In this document: in pieces, positions 1 through 10,908 of the stretch
Position numbering within the stretch: position 1 is the first letter of the stretch
Layout of the letters: each line of letters opens with the position of its first letter
Assembly: GCA_022559985.1 (NCBI GenBank)
Contig: JAFJTR010000058.1
Span: 1 to 64,000, forward strand
Origin: Parastagonospora avenae f. sp. tritici 18332-5
Lineage: Eukaryota > Ascomycota > Dothideomycetes > Pleosporales > Phaeosphaeriaceae
DNA length: 64,000 bases
Reading direction: 5' to 3'
The notes under the pieces: model-generated
What the model saw: only the letters and a program-made list of their open reading frames with translations
What the model was told of the DNA's origin: nothing
Database searches by the model: none
Translations under genes and position numbers: made by a program

Positions 1-625
1 GATCGCGCATCAGCTCAGCCGAGAGCATTATCACCTCTGCCCCCTTCTTAAGCTGGCCAATCGCCTGAATAATCGAGGCAGGCGATGAGCTCTTGTGCCG
101 CCGCACGCAATCACGTATTAGCGTTGATTGAGCCTCAAGCTCACGTACGTTGCTTGGCGTTTTGGCTTCCCAGGGAGCCTCTAGTAGAGCGTCCGGTGTA
201 GGTGTACGGAGCCGCACATCTAGCTTTGACAGAACAACGTCTGGCTGGAGTGGGACAAGGCCTGCGCCTCGAAAGGCTGAGCAGATATTGGCTGACGTAA
301 ACGATCGCGTGAAGGCTGCCTTAAAGGCTGGCAGAAATTCAAGCTGCGTAATGTGGTTGATGTGGTCGTGGATCAGCGCCTCGATCTCCCGGCTGTACGC
401 GCGCTTCAATGGCGAGAAGTAGCCAACGTCAAGCGGCTGTAGCAGGTGGGATGAGTGGGGCGGCATGCAGAGCCTGTAGATATTGTTCTCCTTGCAAAGC
501 TCTTGAAACTCAAGGGAGTGGTGGCTCTCATGGCCATCGAGGATAAGTAGCCGACGCGCCCCAACCACCTTGCCCTCTGTATGCTTAATGAAGTGCTTCA
601 GCCACTCAACTCCCTGATCATTCGT
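1..625 (-). mobile_element. DDE transposase fragment of a pogo/Fot1-type DNA transposon, running off the left edge
   Basis: Read on the minus strand, one uninterrupted frame covers the whole stretch from about 625 to 1. It shows the C-terminal half of a fungal pogo-superfamily (DDE_1) transposase: 'GVEWLKHF', then 'LLILDGHESHHSLEF' with the second catalytic Asp, then 'YRLCMPPHSSHLLQPLDVG' and 'FSPLKRAYSREI'. These are the family's hallmark blocks. The N-terminal DNA-binding part (CENPB-type HTH) and first catalytic Asp are absent: recognisable similarity stops just upstream of the 'TNDQGVEW' block near 620-635, and the ORF continues past base 1, so the true end is outside the window. No stop or frameshift is visible in this piece, so it is truncated rather than mutated. 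It lies directly against the 5' end of the membrane protein gene starting at 632. Confidence 0.88.
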
Positions 626-631
626 GTCACG

Positions 632-1949
632 ATGCCGTCGCATCAGCCTCTTCCAAAGACTCCTATCAGTCGTGTAGAGCTATTGCGGACTAATGGTTCT
701 ATGCTTGCTCTTACATCATTTTTTGTTCTCGCTCGTGCTGCGGTTCAGGTTTCAAAACGCAGGGCCTTTGAACTTCCTGACTTCTTCATTTATCTTTCTT
801 ACATACTGTACATTGCGCTATGGTAAGTGATTACATATATCTAACAATACAGCCGGTGTTCTGACGTATTATGTTTGTCTTGTAGGAGTTGTTACATCAT
901 TGTCGTACCACCGATGTTCCACCTGTACGCCGTCATCGGCCGCGAGATACCCCCGTATAGGACAATGTTGGAAGATTCAGCTCTCATGCTGAGGCTTCTC
1001 ACCGCTGGGCAGATGTGCTTTTACACGCTACTTCTCTCGGTTAAGCTGTCATTATTGATACTTTATCGCAAGCTACTCGCGGCCACTCCCGTCATATACA
1101 AGAGGTTGCGGTGGGCAACGGTCAGCTTCTGTATACTTGTAAGGCGCATCAACGATCTTCGTCTCTCAGCTCACAACGATGTAGGCTTGGATTGGAAGCG
1201 TTCTAAGTAGCGTTTTTACTTGCGACAATCTGAAGGAAAAATTTGAGAAAGGCAAATGCGGTGGAACGGGGAATGAAAACCAGAGGATCGTCTTCAGCCT
1301 GTACTTTGCGTATGCTGTTGATGTCGCCACTGATCTTGCGAGTACTACATTCACGATTCGTGTTCAATAGCTATGTCACTGACACAAAACAGTCATGCTC
1401 TTACCAATCCGCTTGACCTGGAACCTTCAGATGCCAAAGGCTCAGAAGGCTGGTATATTCGTCCTCTTCGGCAGCGGTTTCCTTTGCATTGCATCTGCGA
1501 CGCTGCGAGTCGTCCAGTTGGGTACTGACGGGCGAGGCAATACCACAACACCAGAACCGAAATGGATGCTCTTATGGACGGTGCTCGAGTGTTCGATAGG
1601 TACGTGTAATTCCTATAGATATTCATTCTCCTGCATCAGTTCGCGACTGACGTGTCTCTCAGCAATCATAATAGGCTGCTGTCCAGCATTCGCAGTGTTC
1701 ATTCGCAAGCGCCTCAGCACCTCCAAGAAACCTTCCTACGACGCTCACGGATATCTCAAGCAGCCGACAAACGAAGACATACAGTTGAAGAGTATTGTCA
1801 GGGTCAAGCCGCCACAGATGAACGAGACAATGGATTCTTATTGGGACGACCGAAGTAGTAGTCAAGAGGAATTGGCGAAAGGTGCAGGTCGCATCGTGAT
1901 GAGGACAACACTGTATCAAAATAATGAGGGAAGAGCAGGGCCCTTGTGA
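632..1949 (+). CDS. PTH11-like rhodopsin-domain integral membrane protein (five exons)
   Basis: Fungal rhodopsin-domain family (PF20684; older annotations call it an integral membrane or PTH11-like protein); multi-pass, ligand unknown. Exons: 632-822, 886-1138, 1211-1341, 1393-1599, 1663-1949. Every join gives family-typical sequence: 'LYIALW|SCYIIV', 'FCIL|VFTCDNL', 'DLA|IMLLPIRLTWNLQ', 'ECSI|AIIIGCCPAF'. Introns are 63, 72, 51 and 63 nt, with GTAAGT, GTAAGG, GTACTA and GTACGT donors. The motif 'EDSALMLRLLTAGQMCFY' and 'LPIRLTWNLQMPKAQKAGI' identify the family. The soluble C-terminal tail is Ser/Asp-rich. The start is uncertain: an ATG at 581 lies inside the antisense transposase, so I chose 632. 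The N-terminus is shorter than usual in the family; it may have been replaced by the transposon junction. Confidence 0.8.
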
Positions 1950-3019
1950 AGGTGCCAGTCACAAGCGAGATACGTTCTCTGCGATTTCGCAATACAATAC
2001 ACGGTGGATGGCACATACTCAAGCATATTGAATAACAATGCATAGCAAAGCTTTACGTCTTTCCGGTCTCATGATGGATAATCGTACTAATTGACTGTCA
2101 CATTGCAATGGTTGCATTGTGACTTGCCCATGAACACCGGCAACATGTAACCGAGAGGTATTTGGCTCGCATAATGATACAAAATGCAAAAGGAAATCAG
2201 GCACAAAGCTTTCCCCATCAACCAATCGCACTGTCCCCAAGATTAATCTCTGGACGCCCATGACATTTCTTTTTTTAGGCCACCAAGCACACTGTCCATG
2301 ATGTGGCGGAGCATGTTGGCGCTTTACTATGTCTGGCTAAGTGGACTTGGAAGACGGGAGTGCCAAGGTCATTTACCACCCTCACCCGTGCTTGTCCTTA
2401 CATCTCGTCACAGCCACAATGCGATTCTATCCCATTGGAGATTTCGCAGAGCAGATCAGCATTGCATGGCTGAGCGGCCAATGAAACACTGCGCTCTTAA
2501 TTTTAAGGCGTGCAATCGACGTCACAGGATCGGTGAGTTGACCTAAAGAAAGATGGCTACCAACGAATTTGAGCTCAGTCTGGTTCCTCAATTGAATGTA
2601 AACAGTGATATGGGAATCAAATACCGTACAATTCCAATTATGTTGTCATCTGCAGAGGAACAATGAAGCAGGTCACCAGCCTTATTAGCCTTGCGATCAA
2701 TCATTTGAGCAGCAAGGGATTATTCGAAACGCCAACAGCAGCCATTATCGCCTCGCAGGATGGCTACACGAAGGGTCCGAGCGCCAGCTTAGGGTGATTT
2801 GTAGTAGGCTGTGGATGTTCAGCTAGTCGTGCTACAACAAGCATGAGCCACACTTGGTACGCCTAACATTACAAGGTCCTTCATCTTTAAACTGTTCAGT
2901 GCCCGAATTCACTTAGGTCTGACCATCCACACAAAACTTCATACCAAATCGCGCATCTCCATTTCGACCTTCTTCTCTTTCAGATCCTAATACCGCCACA
3001 CCAAGATACCAAGTGCAAG
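1950..3019. other. Intergenic, no recognisable gene
   Basis: About 1.07 kb between the rhodopsin-domain gene and the secreted-protein gene. Open frames here are short and carry no family motif. The last 100 bases before 3020 are pyrimidine-rich (around 2960-3005), which suits a fungal promoter or leader. I see no TATA box, tRNA or repeat that I could defend. Confidence 0.5.
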
Positions 3020-4071
3020 ATGTACGGTCCCACCACTTGGGCGTTTGTAGCCCAACTGCTCCTCTCCGGCAGCCGCGCGCAAAACAGCTCAGCGGCTACA
3101 TGCGATGACGTGAAATCCTTTGCTCGCCCCTGGAATTCTTCTACAACAAGAGAGATTCAGGCCCTGAAAGTCGGATTCGGCAAGGACCAAGCCTACACTC
3201 TCACAAACGACTCGGAAAAGAAATGGGAGCTCTCGCTTCGCGTCCAGCCGCAACTCTGGTCCAACGAAACTCGGACACCCGAAGACCCTGGATACCAGCA
3301 GACCCTTTTCCTAGACACGAAGGATTCCAATATGACCAACATAGGATCCTGTCATCAGACGATACAAGTGTCTGGCGGTTTTCAAGGATACTTGTTACCG
3401 AAATCGACCCTTGAGCGTAGCGTCGGCGACAACAAAGACTGCAGTGAGATGCTTACCATGAAATGCGTGCAAGCGTTGAAGGATCGAGCACTCAATGAGG
3501 CCCTCAATTTTAATATGAGATATGGGAAATGTTCAGGAATGAACAACACTTTACCAGATGAGTGCTCTGGAGTGCCCTCATCCTTCGACAAGAGTCGGGG
3601 TAAGTTTTGAAAACACATTGCATCTAGGCATGCGCTGATGCGAAGGCAGAAATGAATCTCACCTATTTGGACTCAGTGGAGAGCGGTAGGGGTATTCCTA
3701 ACTCACGCTTCAGCCCAAATACCGAGTGCAGTTCGGTCAATACCTCGAGCATGCACATTTTGAGAGGCACTGACCGCAGCTTGTATTACGACCAAGCTGT
3801 CCGCATGCCGCTTATCGACGTTGTGACATTCTGGCCAAACCGATCCAGCGGGCCACAGCCCGGTTACAGCTCAGACGATGTGCGTTTTGAGGTCTTTTGT
3901 TTGCGACCTGACGATGATTTTGAAGATGGCAGCGCTGTACCCGCCAACGCAGCTGACCTTCTGAGAAAGGAGGATACAAAATTCCCCTTAGGCAGCGGTG
4001 GTGTTGTGTTGAAACAAGGAGTGTTGGGCTGGATGGCTGTGGTTGTAATGGGTATTATGCTTGTATTGTAA
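3020..4071 (+). CDS. Secreted, Cys-containing protein with hydrophobic C-terminus (possible GPI anchor)
   Basis: Two exons, 3020-3599 and 3650-4071, separated by a 50-nt intron (GTAAGT...CAG). Joined, they give 333 residues; the junction codon becomes GAA. The protein starts with a short signal peptide ('MYGPTTWAFVAQLLLSGSRAQ'-like, cut probably after Ala-20 or so). It has many NxS/T glycosylation sites and several Cys (for example in 'ATCDDV', 'GSCHQT', 'KCVQAL', 'DECSGV'). It ends in a hydrophobic stretch 'GWMAVVVMGIMLVL' preceded by small residues, the shape of a GPI-anchoring signal. I do not recognise the ectodomain. The annotation rests on ORF structure, signal and tail; the function is unknown. 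Confidence 0.75.
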
Positions 4072-4268
4072 ACTGCGACAGCTACTGATTTCCTAAAACA
4101 TTAACTGTAATTGCAATAGCAAAGACTCTATACAATTACAGATTTATCTCCATGTGTCAACTTCTGTCCTAGATATGCCCTGCGCACTTTTACACAACTC
4201 AATCCTGATCTCACGCGCTAGTCGCTCCGTGATCCCATTTGTGCAGCGCTTCCTGCTCATGACTGTCC

Positions 4269-5030
4269 CTACGGCGACCACTGACCCATCTCGAGGAAGT
4301 TCTTGTTATTGTCGTCACCAAACATCATGTAGTACTCCCTCCCACCACCATGTTGGCAAAGAATACCGCAGCAGTCATCCACCAGGCCAAGATGCCTGCA
4401 GGCTGACCAAAAAATGTCTTTACCATTGTCCTTGCATTCCATCAATACCCGCTTCGTCTTCATGGTAAAGAGCAGATGGTACAAGTGTTCCCTCGTTGCC
4501 CATGTCTGCAGCAACGTGCCAGCGATGATACGCTCGCACATGCCTACAACTGAATGATGAAGAGAGATAGCCTGTGACCCCATGGTACTCGGAGGTGTCC
4601 CGTATAGCACTGCCGAGATGAGTCGCTGGTACAGGTAATTCTCTCGTAGCCAGTGATCTGTATCATCAATCTTCCCGAAGTCAAGATGCAGGATATCGAG
4701 CGGCAATTGCGTGAGGATGAAAGGGTTGGTCGCGCTTCTGGCACTTAGCTACTGTATGGGCATACAGACTTGTGTGTTGCGAAGATTTTATTGCAAAGGA
4801 CCGAGGCGCCGCAATCTGGACTCGAATTCCAGATCCGAAGTGTGACTCAGGTGGAAACATGTCATCTTCAAGGCCTTAACGATTGCCTCGCCGTGTACTT
4901 GACGACATGCAGCGAGGGTGGCGAGATTACTCTTTCCGGTAGGTGGCTGTGATAAGAAGATAAAGTCGTAAATGTTGAGACGGATTTCGGTCGGTAGAGC
5001 CATAAAGGCCGAACCTTCTTGCGAGCCCAT
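4269..5030 (-). pseudogene. 2EXR/F-box-like locus, frame interrupted by two stops or a weak intron
   Basis: The N-terminal part (ATG at 5030) reads 'FMALPTEIRLNIYDFIFL...ACRQVHGEAI', the 2EXR F-box-like motif. The C-terminal part (down to 4269) is in the same frame and reads 'ATNPFILTQLPLDILHLDFG...'. Between them lie in-frame TAA (4788-4790) and TAG (4749-4751); both are one C-to-T change from Gln codons. Alternatively an 84-nt in-frame segment, 4738-4821, could be an intron: it ends GCTAAGTGCCAG, but its donor GTCCAG is poor. I therefore call it a probable pseudogene, not a certain one. It is head-to-head with the intact paralogue at 5526. The function of 2EXR proteins is not established; the motif resembles the Skp1-binding F-box. 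Confidence 0.5.
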
Positions 5031-5525
5031 CGTCTCTATGCGGAATGTGTTTCTCATGTAGAATGGTTCGAATGTGCGCTTTCCACCACGCATGTCAGCC
5101 TGAAAAGCAAGTTTGGCTACCGCTTGCATAGTTGTGGATATTACTGTTGCGGTGTGCCTATCAGAATAGACAATGTGGTGATTGAGGCGGAAAACTGTGC
5201 TTAAATGAAGTTGAGCAGTTGTAAGTGCTACATTGTAGAAAGAGAACAATTTTATCAGGAAGTGCTGGTTCACTAGTGTTAGTGGAAAAGTCTGATTGGT
5301 ACAACCGTGATTGCGAGGTTTCGGGCGCTAGTGGAGTCCGGTCGTGGTGAATATGGGGATGCGGGTATTGGGAATGGTTCACCTCCGCACGACGAAAAGC
5401 CGGCTTTCCATTCACCACTTTGAAACTGAGAAAATCTTCTTCGAAACCGCCCCTCAAGCGCTCTTCACAGCACCTCCATTTCCAGAAACTTCCCCCGCTT
5501 TTCAAGATCTCTAACACTGTCGAAT
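5031..5525. other. Intergenic between two divergent 2EXR loci
   Basis: About 0.5 kb separating the divergent F-box-like loci. The pyrimidine- and A-rich stretch around 5400-5515 is probably the leader of the plus-strand gene. No other element was recognised. Confidence 0.4.
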
Positions 5526-6521
5526 ATGGGAGCGATGGCATCCTATACAAAACCTCCAAGTCTTACTGAGACCAAGACTAACTCTTCCAGAGGACTTTTC
5601 AATCTCCCACCAGAACTGCGTCTCAAGGTCTATCAGCACATCAGTCCCACTCATTCTGGCTGGGACTATGACGACTGGCGAGGCTTTTACTCGTCGTGCC
5701 GTCTGGTCAAATATGAAATGGACAACGAATGTCCCAAGCTCATTCAGACAGCACTGCGTGATGTGCTAAGTCACGAGTGCGTCTTCGCCATTGAAGCCGC
5801 CTTCTTCAACGGCACCGGATACACCCATCAGCCAACCAAATTTCCGCACCTCAAAATCATACACCTCTCGTTACATCTTGATATAGACGCATACTGGAAA
5901 GAACGACGGACAGTTCTTCGGACCGGTTTTCTGTCTCAAGTGTTGTCTCGAAGAGACTTGTTCTACGAAGGTGGCAAGGGCACCGCTTTCGAAGGAGTTC
6001 TCGCTCCCTTGCTTCCCTGGGCAGTCTCCAAATTGACATGTCTATTCCGGACCAATCGCTTTCACCCATCGCCTATGAAGTGGGACTTCGGGCAAGCCGC
6101 ATACTTTGTGGACGGGACTATAGATCTTCTTCATACCAGGCTACAACTGAATGAAAGCCAAAATACGTCACCGATCAATAAGCACCTTCGTAGGCTCATG
6201 GTCGACATCGATTGCCAGCAGTCTTTGCTCAATGTACATTTTCTCAACGTTGGCAGCATACATATAACTCAAAGACGTCGGAATAACACCGTGCATTGGA
6301 TGCAAGGAGCTGGCTCGTTTATTTGCGCTATGGGATGGAGCCTAAATGCTCAGTCGCTCATGATCCAAGACATGACGGCGACAAAGATGGATCGCCAAAC
6401 CAGAACGAATTTTCAGAAGCTGGAACAGTTCTGCGCCACCAGGATACAAATGGAGAAGGAGAAGGAAAGCCGTCCCAACACGAGAGCGACAGTTCTTCGG
6501 CCAATCTCGCGAAGTACCTAA
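5526..6521 (+). CDS. 2EXR/F-box-like protein, intact single exon
   Basis: 331 residues without intron. After a Ser/Thr-rich lead the protein carries the 2EXR motif at about residues 25-45, 'GLFNLPPELRLKVYQHI', followed by 'SSCRLVKYEMDNECPKLI', the second conserved block seen in the other copies here (compare 'LSCHQARNEM' at 18.5 kb). The rest is unannotatable alpha/beta sequence, ending in a basic, charged tail. The first ATG (5526) gives the whole motif; a second Met three codons later is equally possible. The family is expanded in filamentous ascomycetes and is often annotated only as F-box-domain or hypothetical. A role in substrate choice for an SCF-type ubiquitin ligase is an inference from the motif. 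Confidence 0.72.
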   Translation: MGAMASYTKPPSLTETKTNSSRGLFNLPPELRLKVYQHISPTHSGWDYDDWRGFYSSCRLVKYEMDNECPKLIQTALRDVLSHECVFAIEAAFFNGTGYTHQPTKFPHLKIIHLSLHLDIDAYWKERRTVLRTGFLSQVLSRRDLFYEGGKGTAFEGVLAPLLPWAVSKLTCLFRTNRFHPSPMKWDFGQAAYFVDGTIDLLHTRLQLNESQNTSPINKHLRRLMVDIDCQQSLLNVHFLNVGSIHITQRRRNNTVHWMQGAGSFICAMGWSLNAQSLMIQDMTATKMDRQTRTNFQKLEQFCATRIQMEKEKESRPNTRATVLRPISRST

Positions 6522-7130
6522 AATCTTGCAGAGGGCGAAGAGATTGGCGTATCAAGACAGCCACGAAATTCGCGAGCATGCTCGCATATAAATCGAAGCG
6601 CACATGGAAGACGGTTGAGTGTGTTAAGTCTGGCGTGCCGCAGATGAAACTGCAACAAGATCCATTATTGTCAGTGAGAATCGTCGTTGCCGCGCTACTG
6701 CGTTCGTTCGATCCAGCAGAATCACCTGGAACATTTTCCGTCGCAAGGACAGCGTTGAGCCAGAGAATAATACAAATGTCAATTTTTCGCTGTCCAAGAT
6801 GTTGAAGAAATGACACCCGATCTGCGCGCAGGATTTGGAAGTCAAGCATGTGACCTGCCGTGAGCACAACGGCATGCGCTGTCTTCCGCGATTCCCTCAC
6901 TTGCCACGCAGTCAATACAATACACATGCGCTATCCAACTTCCCATACGCCCTGAGCAATACATTCGCTGTCAGCTATTCTACATGCCGTGAATAACACA
7001 TTCGCTGTCCGCTATTCCATCCAACTTGAAGACTGCACTTCACACTATCATGTACCTACTTCCCGCATCCAAATGCCTCTGGCCAACTCCTCATCACCCT
7101 CGCTCTTCCGGCGACTTATATTGAACCACA
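6522..7130. other. Intergenic, no supported gene
   Basis: About 0.6 kb. Open frames on both strands overlap the end of the preceding gene and look like shadows. Around 6920-7020 the imperfect repeat 'acattcgctgtc' occurs twice (near 6961 and 7000), a small local duplication. Nothing else was recognised. Confidence 0.4.
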
Positions 7131-7406
7131 ATGCAGCCCCAAATATACGGCTCATCCCCCTACTTCTCCTCGCCCTTCAGCCACGCCTCCGAGTTCCTCG
7201 AATTCGCCCAGCGCTCCGAGACATTCATGCGCCACCCAGAGATGCTGAAAGTAGAGTCGGACATGGAAGAAGCAGGGGAAGACCCAGCAGCGTTCTGGCC
7301 CGAGAAGATGTTGGGGTGGGTGTGGAGCAGGCCGGGGGAGTATCCGGAGTTACAAAGGTGTGCGCAGGGGTGTGTTAGGGAGGTGGGGTTGCATGGGATG
7401 ATGTAA
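7131..7406 (+). CDS. Short hypothetical protein (91 aa)
   Basis: An ATG-initiated ORF encoding 91 residues with an amino-acid mix that looks protein-like: 'ASEFLEFAQRSETFMRHPEML' followed by acidic residues and a Trp-containing 'PAAFWPEKMLGWVW'. No signal peptide or membrane segment is present. I recognise no family. It lies 243 nt from the stop of the convergent large ORF at 7649. It could be a real small gene or a chance ORF; codon-level conservation would decide. Confidence 0.35.
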   Translation: MQPQIYGSSPYFSSPFSHASEFLEFAQRSETFMRHPEMLKVESDMEEAGEDPAAFWPEKMLGWVWSRPGEYPELQRCAQGCVREVGLHGMM

Positions 7407-7648
7407 TCGATGGATGATGATGAGGGAGGGATGTGGATTTTACATGATTTCATTGTTCTTGTTACAAGGTCCGAGATCGTGGTGTGGAGTAGCTACTCCT
7501 GAGATCGTAAAAAGTCAAAACTGCTCAGAAAGATCCATGAACTCCACCAACTTGCACTCGCAAATCTGCCCAAAATCTCTTCTTACTATGCAATCCCCCG
7601 AAACGCCTGTTCTTAATACCGTAGCACCGAGCCATTCATACCACCACG

Positions 7649-10201
7649 CTATCTGGTCTTCCGAATGACAGTGACAGCCGCACCCTTCGCCCTTGACTTC
7701 CTAGGCTTCGGCTTGGTCGGCGTCTTAGGCTTGGGCTGTACCTTGGCCTTCTTCGTGACCTTGGGTTCGTGGAACTTGCCTGCACCGCGCTTAGTACCCT
7801 TCATCGGAGTGTCCTCATCCTCAGACTGCTCTTGCTCTTCGGCCTTCTTCGCACCACGATTGGCGCCCTTGTCGGACCTCACCGCGCGCTGCCTCTCCTT
7901 CAAGAGTCCGTTCTCCCTGATGTAGTAGATGATATCGAGCGCAATGTCGCAGAACTCCTGGCTCCCGCGAATCAGCTTTGAGGGCTGCTTGTTGGACTCC
8001 AGGCCGGCGCGCCAGCGATCAATCACGGCGAAGAAGATGTCGTCGGGGTCGGCGTCCTTGGCGTCGCGCACGCGCTGGTACTCGGCGACGCCGTCTTCGT
8101 CGTGATCGTTGTGCCAATGACCACGACCTAGTCCGAACTCATCGCCAATTTCGAACTGTACGAAGGCTTCGATGACCATGACGGCGACGGTATGGAAGTT
8201 GAGGACGGCGATTGCGGGGTGAGTGTCTGGGGTTTCGAGCCTTTGCTGGTTGGGTAGGAAGATGTGGAGGAGAAGATGAGTCTCCTGCTCAGCATGATCT
8301 GGGGAAAGGAAAATCTCTTCTCGAACCATGCCGGGAATTGAGACTTTAGCAACAGTGGGATCGTTCTTAGTTGCTCCAGGCTCGAACTGCGCTTCATACC
8401 GTGGTAGGGTCCAGTCGATGCTGCCGGCACTTGACGGCGATCCCTGAGGAACTGGTCCGACATCCTTAGCAGTGGAAGGCACAAGACCCTGCGTGGGCAC
8501 TGCTTTCTTTTCCTTCGTCGTCTTGGAACCCATCTTAGGTTTGGATGCCACAAACTCGACCTCAGACTCTTTGCCTTGATCCTTTCGCTGCTTGCCCTTC
8601 ACTGCAGCCACTTGTGATGAAGACGAGCGACCGATAACAGAGTCGCTGGGAGGGGAAGGATGATGAGCGATACGCTTACGTAACGGTTCATCGTCCTCGC
8701 TACTGTCAAACTCTTGGACTGCTGTGGACCTTCGCAAACTTTGTTGACGCGCATCAGGTCGAGGTGCAACGGGCGCAGATGCTGGTGGTCGCTGATTCAA
8801 CAGGGCAGGAGCGGATGGCCGAGCCTGCGTTGCATATGGAGATCCTGGGAACTGGTCGTAAGCTGTCATAGGCGAATTTTGACCGTTAGGTTGCATCGCA
8901 TAGGAAGGACTCCGGAAGCCCATCATGTGCTGACGGTGTGCAGCATACTGTGGGTGGTTCTGTGGGACGCCCTGGAAGAAAGGCGACATGGGACTTGAGC
9001 CTTGCACAAAGTTGTTCGCACCTTGATGAGCCTGCTGTCCCACCTGTTGGAAGCCCGGGTGTTGCTGCATACCATGCTGCTGAAAGCTCCTTGGGTCCTG
9101 CATGCCCGGAAATGTACGAGCATCAAACGCCTGTGATGGCTGTTGCTGACCATAGTTTGAGTTTGCGAAGCCCGGGAAGCTGTGTTGGCCGTTCAGCTGC
9201 ATTTGGCGAGGGTCCTGGTGTGGCATAATGTAGCCTACACCGTCTTGCACATGTCCTTCGCGACGATTGAGCCCAGGACGAGTAGCGACTTCCTCACGGA
9301 TTTGGGTCGCCAACTGCCGATAATACTCGCCATTCCATTCGCCATCTCTTTCATCTTCTTCACCATCGCCGCAGTCATGCTCATCATAAGAAGGCTCATC
9401 ATCAGATGATTCGCATCCATTATCCTTCGATTGCGGACATTGATTGGAGGTCGAACGGTCGTGAGTGTCGCCTAGAAGGCTCTCGGCGTCGCTCATATCT
9501 TCTTCGACTGAGGAACCGTCTTCGTAATCTTGGCTGAATTCTGCGACTTCTTGGGCGCCCGTTGCAGCCTCTTGCATTGGACATCTGGTCGCCTCCTGAT
9601 GTTGCACATCGCTGACCTCAGGTGTCTCCACACCATGTTTGGTTCCTTCATGTCCAAGGTCTGTGGCGACAAGAGACCCTGAGAGTCTATAAGGATTACC
9701 CCTGAGTGACTCGGGAGTGGCGGATAGAGGCACCGTCGTTGAGGTGTCGGTAGGCACAGGCTCCATCTCGCTTGCCTTCGGCTCTTGGATGACGCTCTTG
9801 GTGGCCGGTATGGTGGCTTCGGTGTGGATTGGAGAAGCGTCATGATCCGCACTCACTTCGACTTTATCGGTCTCCGGGATTCCCTGGGCTTGGGTAATGG
9901 GGTGGTTCTGCGAATCAGGCAGATTGAAAGTATCTTGCTGCAGAAGCTCTGGCTGTTTGCTAGGCCCCTCCACCGCAATCTTCAGCTGTTCAATGCGGTC
10001 TTGAAGCTCTCCCTTCATAGGCTGCTGCTGCGCCGCCACGTTCGACTCTTGGTTTGTACCATCTTGTGGGGCATGGCTAGTCGGGGATGCGACACTATCG
10101 CCGCTGTTCTGGCGCTCCTCGCTCATCGGCTGTTGTGAGTTCGTGCTGGACGCAGTGGCCGCGTGAGGGTTGAGCTCGCTCATGTCGTCATGAGAGTCCA
10201 T
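7649..10201 (-). CDS. Large low-complexity, probably nuclear protein (850 aa), unknown function
   Basis: A single 850-residue ORF. Residues 1-300 are acidic and Ser/Thr-rich, with an acidic peak around 'SSVEEDMSDAESLLGD' and 'DDEPSYDEHDCGDGEEDERD'. Residues about 320-480 are Gln/Pro/Met-rich ('GMQQHPGFQQVGQQAHQG'), resembling transcription-factor activation regions. Residues about 590-760 form the only globular part, with 'FHTVAVMVIEAFVQFEIGDEF' and 'DDIFFAVIDRWRAGLESNKQ'. The C-terminus is Lys/Pro-rich with clear nuclear-localisation stretches ('KVTKKAKVQPKPKTPTKPKP'). I do not recognise the globular domain. The composition suggests a chromatin or transcription role, but that is inference only. 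The downstream gene CFD1 is on the same strand. Confidence 0.82.
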   Translation of the reverse strand: MDSHDDMSELNPHAATASSTNSQQPMSEERQNSGDSVASPTSHAPQDGTNQESNVAAQQQPMKGELQDRIEQLKIAVEGPSKQPELLQQDTFNLPDSQNHPITQAQGIPETDKVEVSADHDASPIHTEATIPATKSVIQEPKASEMEPVPTDTSTTVPLSATPESLRGNPYRLSGSLVATDLGHEGTKHGVETPEVSDVQHQEATRCPMQEAATGAQEVAEFSQDYEDGSSVEEDMSDAESLLGDTHDRSTSNQCPQSKDNGCESSDDEPSYDEHDCGDGEEDERDGEWNGEYYRQLATQIREEVATRPGLNRREGHVQDGVGYIMPHQDPRQMQLNGQHSFPGFANSNYGQQQPSQAFDARTFPGMQDPRSFQQHGMQQHPGFQQVGQQAHQGANNFVQGSSPMSPFFQGVPQNHPQYAAHRQHMMGFRSPSYAMQPNGQNSPMTAYDQFPGSPYATQARPSAPALLNQRPPASAPVAPRPDARQQSLRRSTAVQEFDSSEDDEPLRKRIAHHPSPPSDSVIGRSSSSQVAAVKGKQRKDQGKESEVEFVASKPKMGSKTTKEKKAVPTQGLVPSTAKDVGPVPQGSPSSAGSIDWTLPRYEAQFEPGATKNDPTVAKVSIPGMVREEIFLSPDHAEQETHLLLHIFLPNQQRLETPDTHPAIAVLNFHTVAVMVIEAFVQFEIGDEFGLGRGHWHNDHDEDGVAEYQRVRDAKDADPDDIFFAVIDRWRAGLESNKQPSKLIRGSQEFCDIALDIIYYIRENGLLKERQRAVRSDKGANRGAKKAEEQEQSEDEDTPMKGTKRGAGKFHEPKVTKKAKVQPKPKTPTKPKPRKSRAKGAAVTVIRKTR

Positions 10202-10908
10202 GCCGCGTGCAAGACGAGCTTGAAGAGAGTTATTCTTGCGACAGAGGATTTATGCACCTCCAAGAGATGAGAGTCGTGGCACTGTGACTATGGCTCGTCA
10301 ATTTGAGCTCAGTGGCCTCAGCTGGAATCGAGGCTATGGTGGGTGGAGAGCGGGGTGCAAGAGAGAGGGAGGACAGTGGGGGAGAAGCTTTATATAGGGA
10401 CTGGCAATATTGCGCAGCTAGCGATTACAGGCTCTGCCTTTACCTCAAAGCACGAACAAGCAGTGTGCCCGACAAACTATTGGCTAGAACAATTTTGCGC
10501 AGCGTCACTGGCAAATGACGAGTCTGCCTGTTATTAGCGGCTATCTGAAAGTGAAAAAGACTTTCCCAACTTCAAGGGTAAGTACGAATAGGAACACTGG
10601 AATATTACTCGTGAGCAATTTGATGCGAATTTGGAGCAGATTTGAAGAGAGCTTGAGAAGGCGAACAAGAGCAGTGAAATGCAATATTCAGACAAGACGT
10701 GCGGTGCCAAGCAAGCTCAATATCAGAAGCACAAGCAATGGCGTGCGTAATGTCGGCTGCGACCGGTTCCGTAACCTGAGCGGGATGGAAGACACGAGAG
10801 TAGACTGCCCAATCGGCAAGTAGTGAATGATGAGCGAATTCGACGAAGGAATCGATGTGATAAATGCGTTCACTCCGTTCTTGGGGATTTCTTCTGTCTA
10901 TAAAGCTG
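10202..10908. other. Intergenic between the 850-aa gene and CFD1
   Basis: About 0.7 kb upstream of the 850-aa gene and downstream of CFD1 (both minus). A 'tatatagg' lies at about 10391 but on the plus strand, so it does not obviously serve either gene. Short ORFs here have no motif. Confidence 0.4.
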
